Assembly: GCA_022605955.1 (NCBI GenBank)
Contig: JAKCOZ010000005.1
Span: 50,903,762 to 50,967,761, forward strand
Length of the DNA: 64,000 bases
Direction: 5' to 3'
Source of the DNA: Rallus limicola
Lineage: Eukaryota > Chordata > Aves > Gruiformes > Rallidae
The notes beneath the pieces were generated by a model. The model was not told where the DNA came from and did no database searches. It saw only the letters and a program-made list of their open reading frames with translations. The first letter of the stretch is position 1. Every line of letters starts with the position of its first letter. A program made the position numbers and the translations under genes. Positions 14,172 through 29,245 of the stretch are shown in pieces.

Positions 14172-14262
14172 CATAAGAAAGCCGTATCAGGTCAGATGAG
14201 ATGTCCATCTTGTCTAGTACCCTGTCTCTTAACAGCTCAAGGAAAATTTAACAACAGAGGAA
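14172..14262 (+). repeat. Ancient amniote interspersed repeat (CR1/L3-like 3' end)
   Basis: The block cataagaaagccgtatcagg, tcagatgagatgtccatctt, gtctagtaccctgtctctta resembles an ancient repeat motif, shared in my memory by turtles and crocodilians, with the pattern 'gtcagaccaaaggtccatctagcccagtatcctgtctc'. It is highly diverged with unclear edges. Family naming is from memory. Confidence 0.42.
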
Positions 14263-15887
14263 GCATGCAGTGATGCTTCCTCAGAATATTCTTCCAAGCC
14301 TCTGACAAATGCAGCTGAAGACTCTCAAAATCCCTCAAAAAGGCACCCAAATTAATCTCAGTCTTCCCCCGAGCCCCAAAAAGCAAGCACGCATAGCCAT
14401 TTCTATACTACTTAAATGTTCAATAGCGACTCACAAGTCCTGCTCATCTTGTCTGTAAAACTGACTTAATACTGGCATTGACAACTTAGAATTACAGCAG
14501 TACACTACCAGTTTAGCAGTCTGCACAAGAACTCAATCCTTTCTGGTTAAATGATTCCAGGACAACCATGCGCTGCAAAGACTTTTCTGCTAGACACGTG
14601 CTGACAGCAGATGCAAGTTCAGCAAATGTGACTCCTATCAGCAGAGTGCTGTTTATGATGCCACCCATACTTGATATCCACATTCCCTGTCTTCTTTCCA
14701 TCCTTGAAATCATTTTCCTACAACTTCTTGCACATGCTCATTGCCATAATTACAGGCAGGAGCCAGTTCACGCTGTCTGTTATGGATAAGTTGGAATTGT
14801 CTGCAACCTATAATCAAAATACCATTCCTTTTCCCACCTACACTCTGTCTCTGGTTAAAATGCCTTAAGAATCACTGCACCAGGGACATCGCTGCCCTCT
14901 GCTTTCCTCCACCACATTAAGCAACATCTGAATAACATGGTCAAATTGCTGTGAGGATACCTATGAAAAGGATGACTTCTACTGACTAGAAAAATTTGCC
15001 CATAAGACGAGCCCATAAAGATGATAAAAAGGACATGCTGTGTTAACGATGTAGGAAGAAACATTAATTGGCACTGATCTTATGGTGATACTGGGTGTGC
15101 TCCACATGTGACAGACCCTGGACATGCTCTGACACAGGTCACCTGGGAGTTTCCTCTGGTCTTCATTTGGGGCAGCTTGAATGCCTTCCTCCCTCTTTTC
15201 CTTGAGGGCAGCACCCATATATAGTCTGCTACCTGAGAAGCTCTTGAACCAGCTCATACATCAGGTAAACATTATTACATAGGTACCAACACTTAGCTCA
15301 GCATTACACTGGTACCATCCTGGGCTTTTCTTCAAAAAACCCCAAACCAACCCCCCTGAGCTCAACAGTGGTCCCTAACAGTGTCATACCGCCCTGTTGC
15401 AACTCCCAGTATTTTCTGTGTAGATAAGGACTTTAACCCCATTTTAGAGAGACAGTTGTAGGCTTTTCCTCAAGGACTCTCCCAAAGAATGGGATCTGTT
15501 TATAAATAATGGCAATGAGTCAGAGCTGTGATGTCCCCGTTACAAATAAGACAACCTGTATCTTTCTACTGAGTTTTGAGTTTCCAAGTGCTGTAAAGTA
15601 TTAACTGAACAATGAATTTGGCTCAGATACACAGTGACATTATTGCTCTGCATATGTATTTAAGTCAATCACAGGGGTCTTAGTACAATGGTTGGACCCA
15701 AACCACTCCAAACTGACCCCACAATGTAAGGGTCAGTGACAAAATGCTGCACTTGTGTGCTGAAAGAAAATATAAATAAGAATGTTAAAGTATTTAAAGT
15801 TATTTAAAATGAAAGAAATAAGTGACATTTCATATGGTTTATTTTGTTCTTTTTGTATTTCTTTTCATTTGAATATTGTGAAATTTC

Positions 15888-15985
15888 CCGTGTGACCTAC
15901 TCTAGATGATCCTGCTCTGACAGGCGGTTGGACCAGATGATCTTTCAAGGTCCCTTCCAACCCCTAACATTCTGTGATTCTGTGA
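15888..15985 (+). mobile_element. CR1 LINE 3' end (5'-truncated)
   Basis: The sense CR1 terminus reads gtgacctactctagatgatc, gctctgacaggcggttggac, cagatgatctttcaaggtcc, cttccaacccctaac, attctgtgattctgtga. It ends in two copies of the 8-9 bp tail repeat typical of CR1. It is well preserved, so relatively young. Confidence 0.93.
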
Positions 15986-18900
15986 GATGAGGAAGAGAAA
16001 GGGATGGCTGTGCAGCAGACCATGCCATGCAGCTAAAGGTAACCTACAAGTACAGTGACTCAATAAGGGCTGACATGGCAGAAGTTTATAAAAATCACGG
16101 GTGATGTGGAGATGGTGAATGTGAAACCGTTCACTATTCCTCATGGTGCAGAAGCACTATCTCATAGCTGACTACCTGTGGAGAAAAGTTAAGGCTTATC
16201 TGGGCACTTTCAAGGAAACAGTGCTGAAGTCCAGCAGCAGCACAGAGAAGTTTGCCTTGCTTGTTCGGTGTATAAGGGAATTGATAGTTTCTGAAACACC
16301 TACGTGCAAGTGGTATTAAACATAAGTTTTATACTCACATAATTAAAGGTTTGTACTTCTTAAATTTTATTACAAGTTTTATTCTGAAGAGGAAACTGAA
16401 GACATGTTAGTGTAACAGGTGCAAGAGCACTCACTGAACCTCTTTAAATTCTTCCTTTAAATCCGTGTCATAATTGTAACACAACAATTACACAAGGGTG
16501 TCTAAAGCAAATCCTCAACACGGAGGTTTATAGTCACAGATTTGATGCGGTTTTACTCCATTCAAACCATTCAACCTATCAAACTCTATGTTAAATTTGC
16601 ACTGATTTAAGTGACAGCCAATCTTCTTGTAATGAGCTCTGGACAGACAAGTGACTGAAGCAGAAATGATACTGATCCAAAATCTGCTTACAGCTTCTCC
16701 TTTTTTATTTGCCTTAAATAGTATTTAACAATTTTAAAAGCTACTGAATCGAAGACACTGGCCAATGTCATCTCACATGTTTTTCCTCAGAAAATTTCTG
16801 CTTGGGCAGACCAAGTTGCCAAGAACTTTAAAATCACATCAAAATCACTTCAGCAAAAAGGGGTCATACCTCATATTTAAAATTTTTGAGGAGACTGTAA
16901 CAGGCTAAGCAGACAGGTCACTTTAAATGGGGAGGGGGCTGTGTCCACACTAACTTAATATATGCCACTAAAAGAGGAAAAAAAAAAACCCAACTGGCCA
17001 TGACAATGATTAACTTCTTAGTGTTTACATTACAGGAGAGACAACATGAAGTCTGGTGAGCCATTGTGATAGGCACTAAACGTATGTAGTGGGAACAGTT
17101 CCTGTTCAATGATCTTACAATTCAGTTACAACCCAGACAAAAGTTGGTGTAAACAAACTGAGGCAGTTAAGGAAAAAAGAAAATACATTATGGTATAGAT
17201 AAGTTACAGGAACAATTTCTGAGGGCTAAAAAACAAACAACAGTCATGATCCCCTAGCCTTTACCAGTTGGACTGGGTTTAAAGCAGTCAGCCAAGAAGT
17301 AAGTGTTCCACGTTTGTGAAAAAATCCAACTCAAGAAGTCGAAGCTATTATAACATAAAAATAACTCTGTCCTCACTGCTCCATATACCCTGTTTCTGCA
17401 CTCCTAAGACACAAAAGCAATTCACAGCCTTGATGGAAACAGATTATGACCATTCTTCATGCAATAAAATAACAACAGCATAGGTTAGGAAAAACAGGTA
17501 AGAGAATTAATTGGCAAATAACGGTCTTAAACCAGAGTCAGCAGCGCCAAGCAAGTGTGCGGTCCCTGATTAATGAAGTACATGTAACAAAGCTGTAAAA
17601 CTCCCTAGAGAAATAATCAGAATTTGCTCTTTTTTCCTCAAAAACTTTTGTAAATGGTATGAGGCTATTTTTTTTTTCTTTAAAATCATGCATAAAATCT
17701 GTTTTTCTACTGCCCTAATTTTTGCAATCTTCTATAAATCTGTCTACACAGTTCAGTATCAGTGTGCACAGCGATGCATCTATCTGGAAGGTCACTACAC
17801 ATTCTCTTGTTGAGGTGTCTCCTTGTTCCCCAGAACTGCAGGGAAAAAGCATGCCAAACTTGTCACTCTATTAGGTGGGTTTTTGTCAGGTTAATCCAGA
17901 TGAGTAGCGCGCTGGGGAATCAAGTAACTGACTCAGGGAGGACAGACAAAAATCTGCACCGATGCAGCCAGCTCCTGCAGCCTCCCACCGCCTTTTATTT
18001 CCATAAGTGGTCTTAGCTTAATGCTTTTCAATCATATTCACCTTTTATGACCAATGAAAGCTGCCAAGAGCTAAATTTCCAATGAAAGTAACTCAGTAAT
18101 TCATTCCTTTTTGCTTTATAAAATATATGCTCCAACAATGGGAAAACATGCCCTGAATTAGCTGCTACTTCTCCTTGAATCACAGCTCTTGGGCTAAAGG
18201 GAGTTGACCCTATGGTAAAGCCAGCAAGACAGGAGACACCAGATGCTAAAAGTTAACCCCCACCCCTTTGTAAATGAACTTTTCCCTCACTAGAGAAGTG
18301 CTCCTATCAGTTGAGATTTCCTTGTTACGTTTCTTTTTTCAGCTTAATGGAATCTGATGTCACATCTGTAGCAGTTTTCAGTGGAAACATATGAGGATGT
18401 ATAATCTAATATAAACCATTTCTTGCCAGCTGAATTATTAACGCTATAACTCTTTGTTATATATAATCAATACATAGTATTTCAGTGTCCACAATGATGT
18501 ACCCATAGAAGCTGTACTTCCAGGCCAAATTCACAGCACTGAATACTGTTTGCTTTTCACTTTCCTATCATACAATTACTAATAAAATTACCTTGTGCTG
18601 TCTGAATATTTTTCATAATATTTTCAACACAATGACACATATAAAAAATATGTAAATATAGTGAGAAATAAACCACCAGCTTTGACCCCCAAAATTCCAG
18701 TTTGGGATCTTTTTTAAGAAACAAAGCATTAGTAGTCAACAAGATACTTTGAAACCTGTATGAAGAACACAAATCAGAGAAAGATTGCTAAAGCAAATTT
18801 GGAACTCCAAGGTTTTCAAAATAAAAATAAACTACCCATTCCATACACTTTAAAACTTTCATTGCTTCCTGATGAATATTTTTATTAGATTAAAATCAAA

Positions 18901-21900
18901 GTGGGGTGTTTTTTTGTTTATAGAAGCTAAAGAGCTTCTATGGTGTATGTAACAATCTTCATCCACAAAAAAAACAGTGCAAAGGAACAGTCAAAAATTC
19001 AAGGATAATTAATATTCAACTTTATCACCCACAAGAAAAACCCCGTCCTGAGCAGACTATTTTGCATATGAAATCTTTTGAAATGATGACTTATCACAGG
19101 TTTTTTTGTCTCCTTTAAAAGTTTGATTTGTGGTATGCCAGGAGAAAGCTGTCTTCTCTTTATATAATTACAGATTTCATAGAAAGTATTACATATCTTT
19201 CAAAATGAAAGGCAGCACATTCAGCTGGCATAAAACCATGCAACTCTATTAAAAAAATACAATAAAATCAATAAAATCATTTGCATTAGGTTGAATGCCT
19301 CCTTTTTTCCTTTTGGATGTATCACATCAGTATTAGTGAACTGTCTTATGCTTGGCTATCATATTGCACAAATACTAATTTAAATGCTATTAGACTCACT
19401 CAGTCCTAGGATGCAGCCATATAACAGTGTAAGTATGTTGAAACACAGGCTGCCCTTTTTCCTACCCCAGCTGCCTGATGTCTCTACTCTGCCCCTACTC
19501 CACCATTGGCATTGGTGTAACCACACAGCAAGCTGGTTCTGGGAACCCATCTGATTAAAACACTCTGCAATAAAACCTGATTTTTAAAAAAAATTGATTT
19601 TTAGTAGCTAATATAATGGCATTATGCACACACCAAATTTTCAGCAATGGCTATTAAACCAAACAGCCTTGGTCTATTCAAAATTACTCCAAGAGGATAG
19701 AGATGTATCTGATAAGGAGTGCTCTAGAGAAAGACACGTGTACACAAAAAAGCCTAAATTGCAATTTCAATCCCCACCCACTAATCCACTCCATCAGACT
19801 GCACACGCTGGAGTAAATGAAGCCTCATCTTCAAAAACGATTTGCAGAATTACTTGCTGATGTTGAAGTACTACTTCAAAAGAGTTTAAGTGTTATGGAA
19901 TTTTACTGTTTTTTAAACAAGCCACTGTTTAAGCTCAAGAGGAAGGGGGGTGTTTGTTTTTTAAACAAAGCTAGTTCATTACTAAACTATCCAGAATGTT
20001 TATTTCAAAAGCACCATGATTACAAATAATAGCATTTTGCAGTTTTAAACTTATCCATATTCAAACGTTTCACTTAGAAATTATTGGGTTTCCTACCTTT
20101 GTGGAATCTGCAACCAAAACCACGCAAACTGATGACTTTTCTCAACAGTAAAAATGAAATTTCCACCTGAAGCACAAATACCACTGCTGCTAATTGGGTT
20201 TAAGTGACAATATGAACAATTCTGTAAGTAACACTAATCTAGCAAAGTTCATGGGGATAAATACTCCTATACACTGAAGAACAACATGCCAGCTCCAGCT
20301 GACACAGCAGTTCTGGGCAGAGCAGGGGAAAGTTGCTGTGGTCTCCACTACGCTCACTTTATGTTTAAGGATCTTGAACTAGAGACAGAGGTGCTCAGCT
20401 CTTTGTCATAGCAAACTCTTTGAGGCATCGACTTGACATCTTATCTGAAATTAGCTGGAAGACATAAAGATACTTCTTGAAGGAATAATAATGCATGTGA
20501 GTGGAGACCACACCAAGGGATACCTCAAAAGACATAAAACCTAAGGTCATAGACTGTAATTTTTACAACCTGTATCAATTTTCTCTTCAAAGTGAGGGTT
20601 ATTCTGGTAGGAGTTTGTAATGAAACTGCAAACAGATGGTTGTGGCAATAGAGTTTACTGTTCAAAGGTGCAATTTTTTAACACTTTAGGAGGTAAAATA
20701 AACAATGAAGAATGCATTAATTTATTCAACTGTTAATGCGATGCTGGGCCAAGCCACTTTGTTCATTTTATGTACATCAACTGCCAGAACAATTACAACT
20801 GAGATACTTGATGTGTAAGTAAACTTTCTCGTATAATCCTCTGGAAGTTTACTTTTCAGGTCACAGTTTGTTTTCTGTGTGTACTTTTCAACAATGGAGT
20901 TGTTGCAGTTTAGCTTGGCATTCAGCTATCAGTACGATCACTTACCTTTGAATGAAATTTATAAAACACGAGAATTAAGCATATATAAGTACACTAAATT
21001 AAGTCAAATCTCCTTTCTCTCCTTGTTTTTCTGTTTTTAATATACATTATTATTAAGCACAATTACATATACATATCAAACACGCTTTGTTCCAAGGCAA
21101 ATACATAGTAGCATACCGAAATCTATACTACAAAGAATAAGGATACGGCGCTTGCATTCAGAAACACGATATGCACAAAGGTCAGATTTATGGCTTTTCC
21201 CACATAATTTTACTGCCAGGTCAGCACAGAATTTAAGGTTATACATTGAGATACAGATGGGGCTTTCCTAGCACTAAGTTAACTCCAGCTCTATTCAAAA
21301 GAACAATTGCTAATAGGTGGAGTTTTCAGACTCTCGTGTTTCTGTATATCAATGTCAAAAATTAAAGCAAGTATTCAACTGCTCTGTCCTTTACTTAAAT
21401 TCCTTTCACATTACTAAATTTTGCTGCACGTGGTTCCATTAAACCGTGTTTTCCCTTTGAATTCTGTGACACACTTTCTGATTTGCAGGGATAAAAGGAA
21501 CGTGCATCTGAAACTTTGACTGGACATGGTTAAGGAACATATTCCAAATACTGAAAGGTGGTTTAAAGGAGATAATACCATGACAAACCCTGCATTCAGC
21601 TGACGTGACAGCAAAATACTTTTATGGAACTAAAGTACTGTACTTTCAAACAGATGTATTACACATCTCACACAGCCACTTATATCCATACTTGCTGAAA
21701 ACCTGCAAAGCAAAGGCCATTTTAGTAATCTTTTCCCTGTGTTTTCTTTTACTGTGAAATAAAAAATTCCTCACACAATTTGCAGTAACAATTTATTTGC
21801 AAAACTACTGTCAAGGCAACAAACAACAAACTCAGGAAATTAAAACCAGTGTGATTGCTTTAGCCATACCTTCTGCTTAATCTGACCTAAATCAGCATTT

Positions 21901-24900
21901 CCATCAGAATAGTATCACCCTCCCTTTCCCTGCTTTCTGCATGGCCTCCTGCATGCAAGCAGCACAAACATTTCTGCAACCACACACTGAGCCACACTAA
22001 AGACACCACCCGGTTCAACCAATTCAGCACAAATAAAAAGCTTCTCCGTTGCCAGCCACGTTGCCACTGCAGAAAGTTATGTGCTGCACAAAAGGGGGGA
22101 CAACTGTACCTGTAATGTCAGGTCTCACATGCTACAATTCTGATCTACCAAATAATTAAAGACGTACTAGACGTTATGATGTTGAGTGGGATTAATAAAC
22201 CTATCTCTGAAGAGGGTCAGAAAATAGAAGCAACTGGTAAATCATGATGAGAAACTGTCTTTGTCTTCTGAATTCTGTGTAAGGGAAAGGAAAAGTGATA
22301 GTAACATTAAAAGCACATCCCTGTGCAAAAGGAGCATGGAAGTGTGGTTTATTGTTTTTTAGTTTATTGTACACATTATGCATCCAGTGAACGTCAAGGG
22401 AAAAGAAAAATAAAATTCCCTGAACAGTCTAAGAACCTAAGAACCATTGATCCAGGAGGCACATCTTCTGGCTCCAGCTCAGAGATTAAAAGCCAAGGAA
22501 ATACCTCAACCAGAGAGATGCTGAGAACTCCCAGGTGCTCTGTGTTTCATTCCTTTTTCTAGAATTTTCCTTATTTGTATAAGTTATATGTTCATGGTGT
22601 TAGAAACAAAGAAAGATGGCATTTGCCATTTAGTAACTTATCTGGGGAGCATGAAACATGGGTTCGTATCCCTGCTCCAATTTCTAATAAGTAACAACCC
22701 CAGAAGACAAGATTTGAGAAAGCACTTTGCAGCATTCGACCTCCACTTTTAAGGCACTCACTGGAAAGTTGGAAACTTCAATTTAGACTTTTCTCTGAAC
22801 CACTGTCACTTCAGGCAAACGCCCGAATGCCCAAATAACATTTAAACAACTTCACTGAATAATTTCACATTCTGTGGTGGGATTTAAACTGCAATAGTTG
22901 TTCTAAGATCACAAAACTATTTCTGTTCTGCTTCCTGATGGAGCCTCTGTGAAATTCAGTGAGATTGATTTCTGCAAATTCCTTTGGAAAATGGCACTTA
23001 CACTCCTAGGTCACTAAAGACATTTTCCAAACTGCTAAATTTTACTGAGATACAGCTAACTATAATAAACATAAATTTTGTTTTAAAAATTTAAAGAGCT
23101 CAAAAGAATGAAAAATGTCTCCAGGAATCCTGTTTTAATCTTTTCTGGTCCCTTGGCAACTGTTTCTTTTGACCACAGAGTGGCCAAGATAATGGGCCTG
23201 ATTGTGAAATTTCAGACTGGCAAGGGAAATAACTCTGCACTCGTCATAACATACCTATACCAATTATGTCTGGAGGAGCTGTTTCAAGAGAGTGTAGGAC
23301 ATGATATAAAGTACCCATGGCGAGCCTGAGACCCCCATAGTAGATGAGAAATCTCACTCGGTATTTTTTAACTTCCTGTACTCATCCTGTGCTCTCATTA
23401 GTCAAAATATCCTTTCAACTTCTTAGGAAGGGGACTCTCCAAATAATACATACTGGACAAACACTGCTTTCTACTGGTATAACACCCCAAAGAATTTGGG
23501 ACTGCTTAAGACAACTTTGTACAGAGTCTCTGACTTTGAAAGACCTCCACCCCACTTTGCTGGGGTTTATGGCTCTCATCTCATCTCTGTTGGCACAGCA
23601 GGGAGAGAAGCAAACACAACTACAGTAAGTAGAAGATGATGATGAATTAAAATCATCAGTCCCAAGGCAACCACTACGCCTACAAGCATAATTTTGTCTT
23701 CTTTGCTACCCTAGGTCATGACCCTCATCCAGAAGAGGAAGGAAAGAAACTGTCCTTTCATCATTAATTTCACTATGCCATTCAGGAAACTGAACACTGA
23801 CAACACCATAAAACCACAGGTTAAGTTGCCACCGGTGTTTCAGCCAAATGCTAATCACCACCATCAATTGCCTAATATTTCTCATTACCTCTTTATTAAT
23901 TCTACCAAATTCCATTGCAACTTTTACAGGGTTTGATTAAAATAAAAAAAACCCCAACCCTATCCCTCTTCTACCACAGTCCTGGACCACTCCATTTTTA
24001 GATAGATAATAAAGCTACATTCAAAAACTGTTCTGCTGAGGAATACTGTTCTAATTTCTGAAACAAAACCTACTGCGTCACCTGAAGCAGAACATGGTAA
24101 GAAAACTCTGTGCATAGACTGTTGTATCATTAAAACTGAATTTAAAAAACACAGAAAACAATCCATTATGCCTAACTTCAAGTTACATGGTTTTGCAAAT
24201 GCACCTGTGAATCAATAGTATGGATCACATAAGTATGATTTTTAAAAGGAATTAACAAATCCATTAATTTATAACTTACTAGACACAAAATGTATCTGAT
24301 GCAGAAATCAAATCAATGCAGGAACAATATAGCTCAAGGAACTGTACAGCTTGCATCACACACCAGTTTGGTACATGCCAATAAAAACCAGCATTAACAA
24401 GATTGACCAAGGTTAACAAGCAGCACTGGGGAGATCCGAAGTTTCAACAAACTTGGGAACAAAGCCAGATGCAGCACCACGGTGTCTCCATGGTGAGGTA
24501 CGAGCAGGGAAGGACACCTCCTGCACAGCAGGTTTCATAGAAACACAAGTGTTCTCACAGGCAAGGTCCAGGGATTTTTAGCATGTCCCCTTAGCAGTAC
24601 TGAATGTTCTGTGCACGGTAAACTGTCAACTTCTTCAACAGAATACTGAGACACCTTAAGCTCCAAGACTTTATCCTGAACTCAGCATACACAGAAAAGC
24701 CTAAAATCTTAGGTGAATAATGAAATTCACAAATTTGCTCCAGAGATTTAGCAGGGTTGCTCTGAGAAGGGAGGATTGATTTCCACAAGTACTACAGGGG
24801 ATTACACATTTTCCCTTGCAAGAGCAAGATACACTTTTCTGACCGAAAAGTACACAAAACATAGCACTGCAAAAAAGCTGTTTCTTTTCTCTTTCATCCT

Positions 24901-25156
24901 CTTCCCCAAGGCACAACTGTGAGGTGTGGTCTGTCATCCCACATGCTGCAATACTGGAAGGTACGCCACTGCTCTACCATAAGGCTGCAGAAGAATGTAC
25001 ATGCGGGAGGAAAGACACAATGCCAACTGGCATTCGTGTGGGGTTTTTTGAGAAATACTTCAAAAGCAAATATTCCAACAGTTTTTCCATTTAGTGAAAT
25101 AGTTTTCCTGACTATCTTGCTTTCACCCCCTGGGTGTGATTAAATCTCTGTTCACA

Positions 25157-25171
25157 CCCCCCCCCCCCCCC
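25157..25171. repeat. Poly(C) run, 15 bases
   Basis: Fifteen consecutive C on the plus strand, so a G15 run in the NUDT14 primary transcript. Similar C-runs in intron 1 lie at 26915-26927 (13) and 29761-29771 (11). Confidence 0.9.
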
Positions 25172-26914
25172 AACATAATTCTTACATTTAAATCTTGACA
25201 TTTATATTATTACTTTTACAAATTAATCTTTCTCTATGAAATGTACCATAATGCTCCAGGGAGGCTCATGCATTCCCTTGAGTATTGTGAGAGGTCTGCC
25301 AAGAGGTTTTAACTCCTAGACAGATCAAAGAGAAAGGAGATAAAAAGAAGCAGGGTTCTCCAGACTGACAGGTGACAAATCAACCATCTCTCCTCAACAA
25401 GGAAAAAAGGATGGTTTACAGAAACAATCAGGAAGACCATCAGGTTTCAAATTTGGAGTAGCTATCCCATAAAGGACTATAGTTGTCATTTCTGTACTAA
25501 TGATTACTGACCGGTTTCATTGAATAGGATGACAGTGATCTCACATTATACTTTAACTTATCTGAGCTGTATGAATCAGATGAGTTTCAGATCAAATTTT
25601 AGGCCATACAGACTACAGTGCTATGGAAACATCGCTCTGAAAAGTAACACAAGCCTTGCAGACAAAGTAGGTCAGGAACAGCCTACCTATGTCCGTCAGA
25701 AATGTTACAACACTGAAAGCAGAGCGCTAAGCACAGGCATACATATGAAATTCTAAAACAGATTTGCCAAAAGATTTGATAGCCAACTTTTCTTCTAATC
25801 CTGCTGGTTCAAAAGCTCAACAAGCTTCAGTGGCCAAATAATAGCAAAGGTAGGTCTTAAAGCCTAAATGAAACTAAACAAAATGAGCAGTGATTATTTC
25901 ACAGCTCAAGATAAGGATATATGAGAGCTGAATAGGTTCACATCTTAAATTCATTTACAGTGTTACACTCAATATACAAATTTACCTGTTTCCCCCATTT
26001 TTTCCATACCTTGCAGTTCAGTTTATCAGAACCTGTAATTTCTTTCAAAAAGCACTGAACTGCTGCCACTCCAATCCCCTCACTTTCTAAGAAAAACCCC
26101 AATAACCTGTTTGTCAATTTGCTTTAGACTTTGTCTGAACTAGAATTAAGTAGAAATTATGCAAGCGAGACATGGCCTCATCAATGAAAGGATCAAAATT
26201 ATTTCATTCAGCAAGGTGTGAATTTCAAAGGTTTATAAAAATACATGGTAAGGATCTTAGAGTCTGGACAGACCTATTTATACTCTAGAACCTTTTCCTG
26301 CAGCAAAACAAAATGCTACATCCATTCCTAGTTCACAGATAAGTACCTTAGCTGATTAAAATATCTGCTAAAATGACAAATATCATTGAAAGGAATCCTT
26401 CAAACAGTAACACCGAGTTATCATATTCTATATAGTTGACCACACAGTTGGTATCCCTGCTCCTAAGTGAAATGTTCTTGCACGCCATGAAAATCTTACA
26501 GAATCACTCAGATACTGTTATGCTTTCTGATGAGATATACCATTTCTAGGCATATCATGTGCAGAAAATACAGCAATTGTAGGCTCTTGGGAAAATGAAT
26601 TTTCTACATTACAAAGCAGATCCAGTATGAATCCTGCATAGATGTAGCTGTTTGTCTCCAGGAAGAACTTGTGAATTAAACCTGAAGCTACGACATCAAA
26701 CATTCCAAAAATCTTAAGATGGATAGTAAATAACAAATGATCTGCTTTGTCAGCTTGCTATGAAACTTCTCTAGTCCTTTAAAACAGTTGTTTGTATTTG
26801 CTTACTAAATATGCACCTTGATCATACGCAGCATGACATACCAGAACAAGCACTGGGCTTTAGAGAATGACACAAAGTCTCAGTGGAAATGTCGTTTTCT
26901 GGGCACACTTTCCG

Positions 26915-26927
26915 CCCCCCCCCCCCC
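26915..26927. repeat. Poly(C) run, 13 bases
   Basis: Thirteen consecutive C on the plus strand within NUDT14 intron 1. Length is likely polymorphic or error-prone in assembly. Confidence 0.9.
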
Positions 26928-29158
26928 TTCATTTTTTTAATTAGATCTAATACACAACTCTAAAAACACACTATTTACTGACTGTGAGGACTATGGAGGG
27001 AATAAAATGTTGGGAGAGGAGATGAAAATGAGAGGACCAGGTTCCAAAAGAGACAATCACACAATTACTAGGTGATACACGAATGCACTTTGCACACACT
27101 GAACACATAGGATGTATCATATTCACTGCAACACAAACTAAAAATAGCTACTTCAGAAAGCATAAGGATTTGAAGCACTAAGTAATTAAAAATACCAGAA
27201 GAAGGCATCCCTAAATACAGGGGAAAGAAAATTTAAAAGCACAGTAACCACCACCTCAATTTTTACACCTGTGTACTTTTCCCTCAGTACATTAGGAAAA
27301 AAAAAAAACACTCTTGGAAAAAAAATAATATTGCACACATGCACACCCACACAGAGGGTCAAAAAAGCTATGAAAGACATACTTAACACAGGTTCCTGAG
27401 CAGATGACAAGCTATTAAACTTTCACCTTTAAGTAGTTATGATGATCTGATGTCTCTTTTATGATATCTCCCATTTTTTTAAATTTAAAATCTACAATGT
27501 GTTTAAGCAATTCTTCCATCAATCTTTGATGTGTTTTACTTATAAAGCAATGACAGTTTTCAGTTCAGTCTCCTTAAAGTTCCAGAGAAACCATTTTCCA
27601 CTCACTTGCTTTGAAAGCCATTAAAACAACTTGATGAAGAACAGCAGCAGGGGGCTAATAGAAGCCAAGGCTTAGTAACAATCTTTAGATTTTTCTCCTA
27701 AGACTTTCTCACAGGCCCTCCTCACAAAGATCCTCAGGGCTTTTCATCCTCTCCTTTCTCCCCACCCCCCAAAAAATCAGTTCAAAGTGACAGATACAAC
27801 TAGCTCCAGGTTCTGCTACTTTCTTAATTTCACTTTTTTCTCCCAATTTTGACAGACTCAACTGAAATCTGATTCCCATAGCGGTGGTCATCTCTTCCTC
27901 ATCTTCCCATTGCAAAAAAAACAATACACAGAAGGATTCAAGAAGTAACTGAATAACATCTTCTAACCTGTCATCTATTCTGAAGACAGAACTAGTACAG
28001 AGAAACGTGCCTGTTACTGAAAAGCCATATACAACTGGCATTCAATTAATTAATTAGTGATTTACATACAGTTCTATGTTTTACTGCAGTATTTCTGAAA
28101 CCTTGATAATGACGATGACCCTGGAACAGTTTAAATCTTGGGATATAAAGTGAAGAACTATGCAAGTCAACTGCAAATAATCTTCACTCACTCTTTAAAA
28201 ATGGGAATGGCCTGTAAGAAATGGTAAGTTCTCTGGATATAGTTTCAGGCAAATGTAGAAATCAAAGGCTTATGAAAAGCAGTACTTGTGCAGAGCAGAA
28301 TCACTAAAGCATACTCTTCTATCTATGTTTCACTGTGCTCACCACCATTTTATTTCTTTATTACTATGGCCATTTGAAGTGTAGTCATTGATCACTGATT
28401 CTGGGGAACTTCTTGAACGGCCACAAGTGGCACTTCTGCAACATGACCAGCTACTTCCATAAAGCAGGGCTAGTCATCCCAGACTCTAGTTACAACCCCC
28501 AGTCCTTTTGAAAACGAGAACTAAAGTCCACATAGCTAGGAGCAAACAGGATGTAAAGGAGGCCAGATACATGTCTCCTCATCTTGAGGACAGGGGCAGC
28601 ACTTATGAGAGATGTGAGGTCAAGAAAGACAGATGGTGGGCCTTCCCATTACAGCTATGTCACCTCTTGTCTTTATACCTTTGAGCTTTATGTTTTCCAG
28701 TTGGTCACTCTCACAGTTTGTGTTTCTACTTTATTTTAGAGAGCTTGCAGTTGTAAAACAAACTGGGAGAATATATTGTGGAATAAACTTCTAGATGTCC
28801 AAGAACAAATCTTATCAATACTTTCTTAGAGCAATGTCAACAATCATACTTTCTGCACCTCCCCCTTCTACTAAAATAATAGACTATTAATAATGTTAAT
28901 GTGAGATGTTTTTTAAATGAGATTTTCTTTTTTTAAAAAAAGAGGCAGAATAAATTCTAAGTCTGTCAGCTGATATACAGTCCTGCCAGCAAACAGGCAA
29001 AAAGTTTCTCTTGGCTGTCCGAGATAATTATATCATAAAAATTGGAAAAGGATCCATCAGAAATATTAACTAAAGAAGTTTGAGAAGAAAAGAAAACAAT
29101 ATCCTAAGGAATAGGAACGGTTATGTATGTATAATTTTCTACAAGCATACAATCACTT

Positions 29159-29245
29159 TACAGAATTGAAAAAATGTAAGGCTGGAAGGACCTCACAAGA
29201 TCACTCGGTACAACTCTCTTAACGGGGCCAGGATCAAACACACGC
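29159..29245 (-). mobile_element. CR1 LINE 3' end, diverged
   Basis: The block tacagaattgaaaaaatgta, aggctggaaggacctcacaa, gatcactcggtacaactctc is a diverged reverse-complement CR1 3' terminus. Similarity fades after about 29245. A stretch at 29290-29345 ('ttccatccaggctgttccag') may be more of the same copy. Confidence 0.65.

Noticed and set aside
22640..22700. tRNA-like or MIR-like block ('gggttcgtatccctgctcc')
   Set aside because: It resembles a tRNA B box, but no A box, acceptor stem or cloverleaf could be built, and the MIR similarity is too short to support a call.
27709..28041. 110-codon minus-strand frame in NUDT14 intron 1, a possible extra exon
   Set aside because: It has a short acidic stretch (QWEDEEEM) but no known homology and no convincing splice signals in the right phase. 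It is the expected size for a chance frame.
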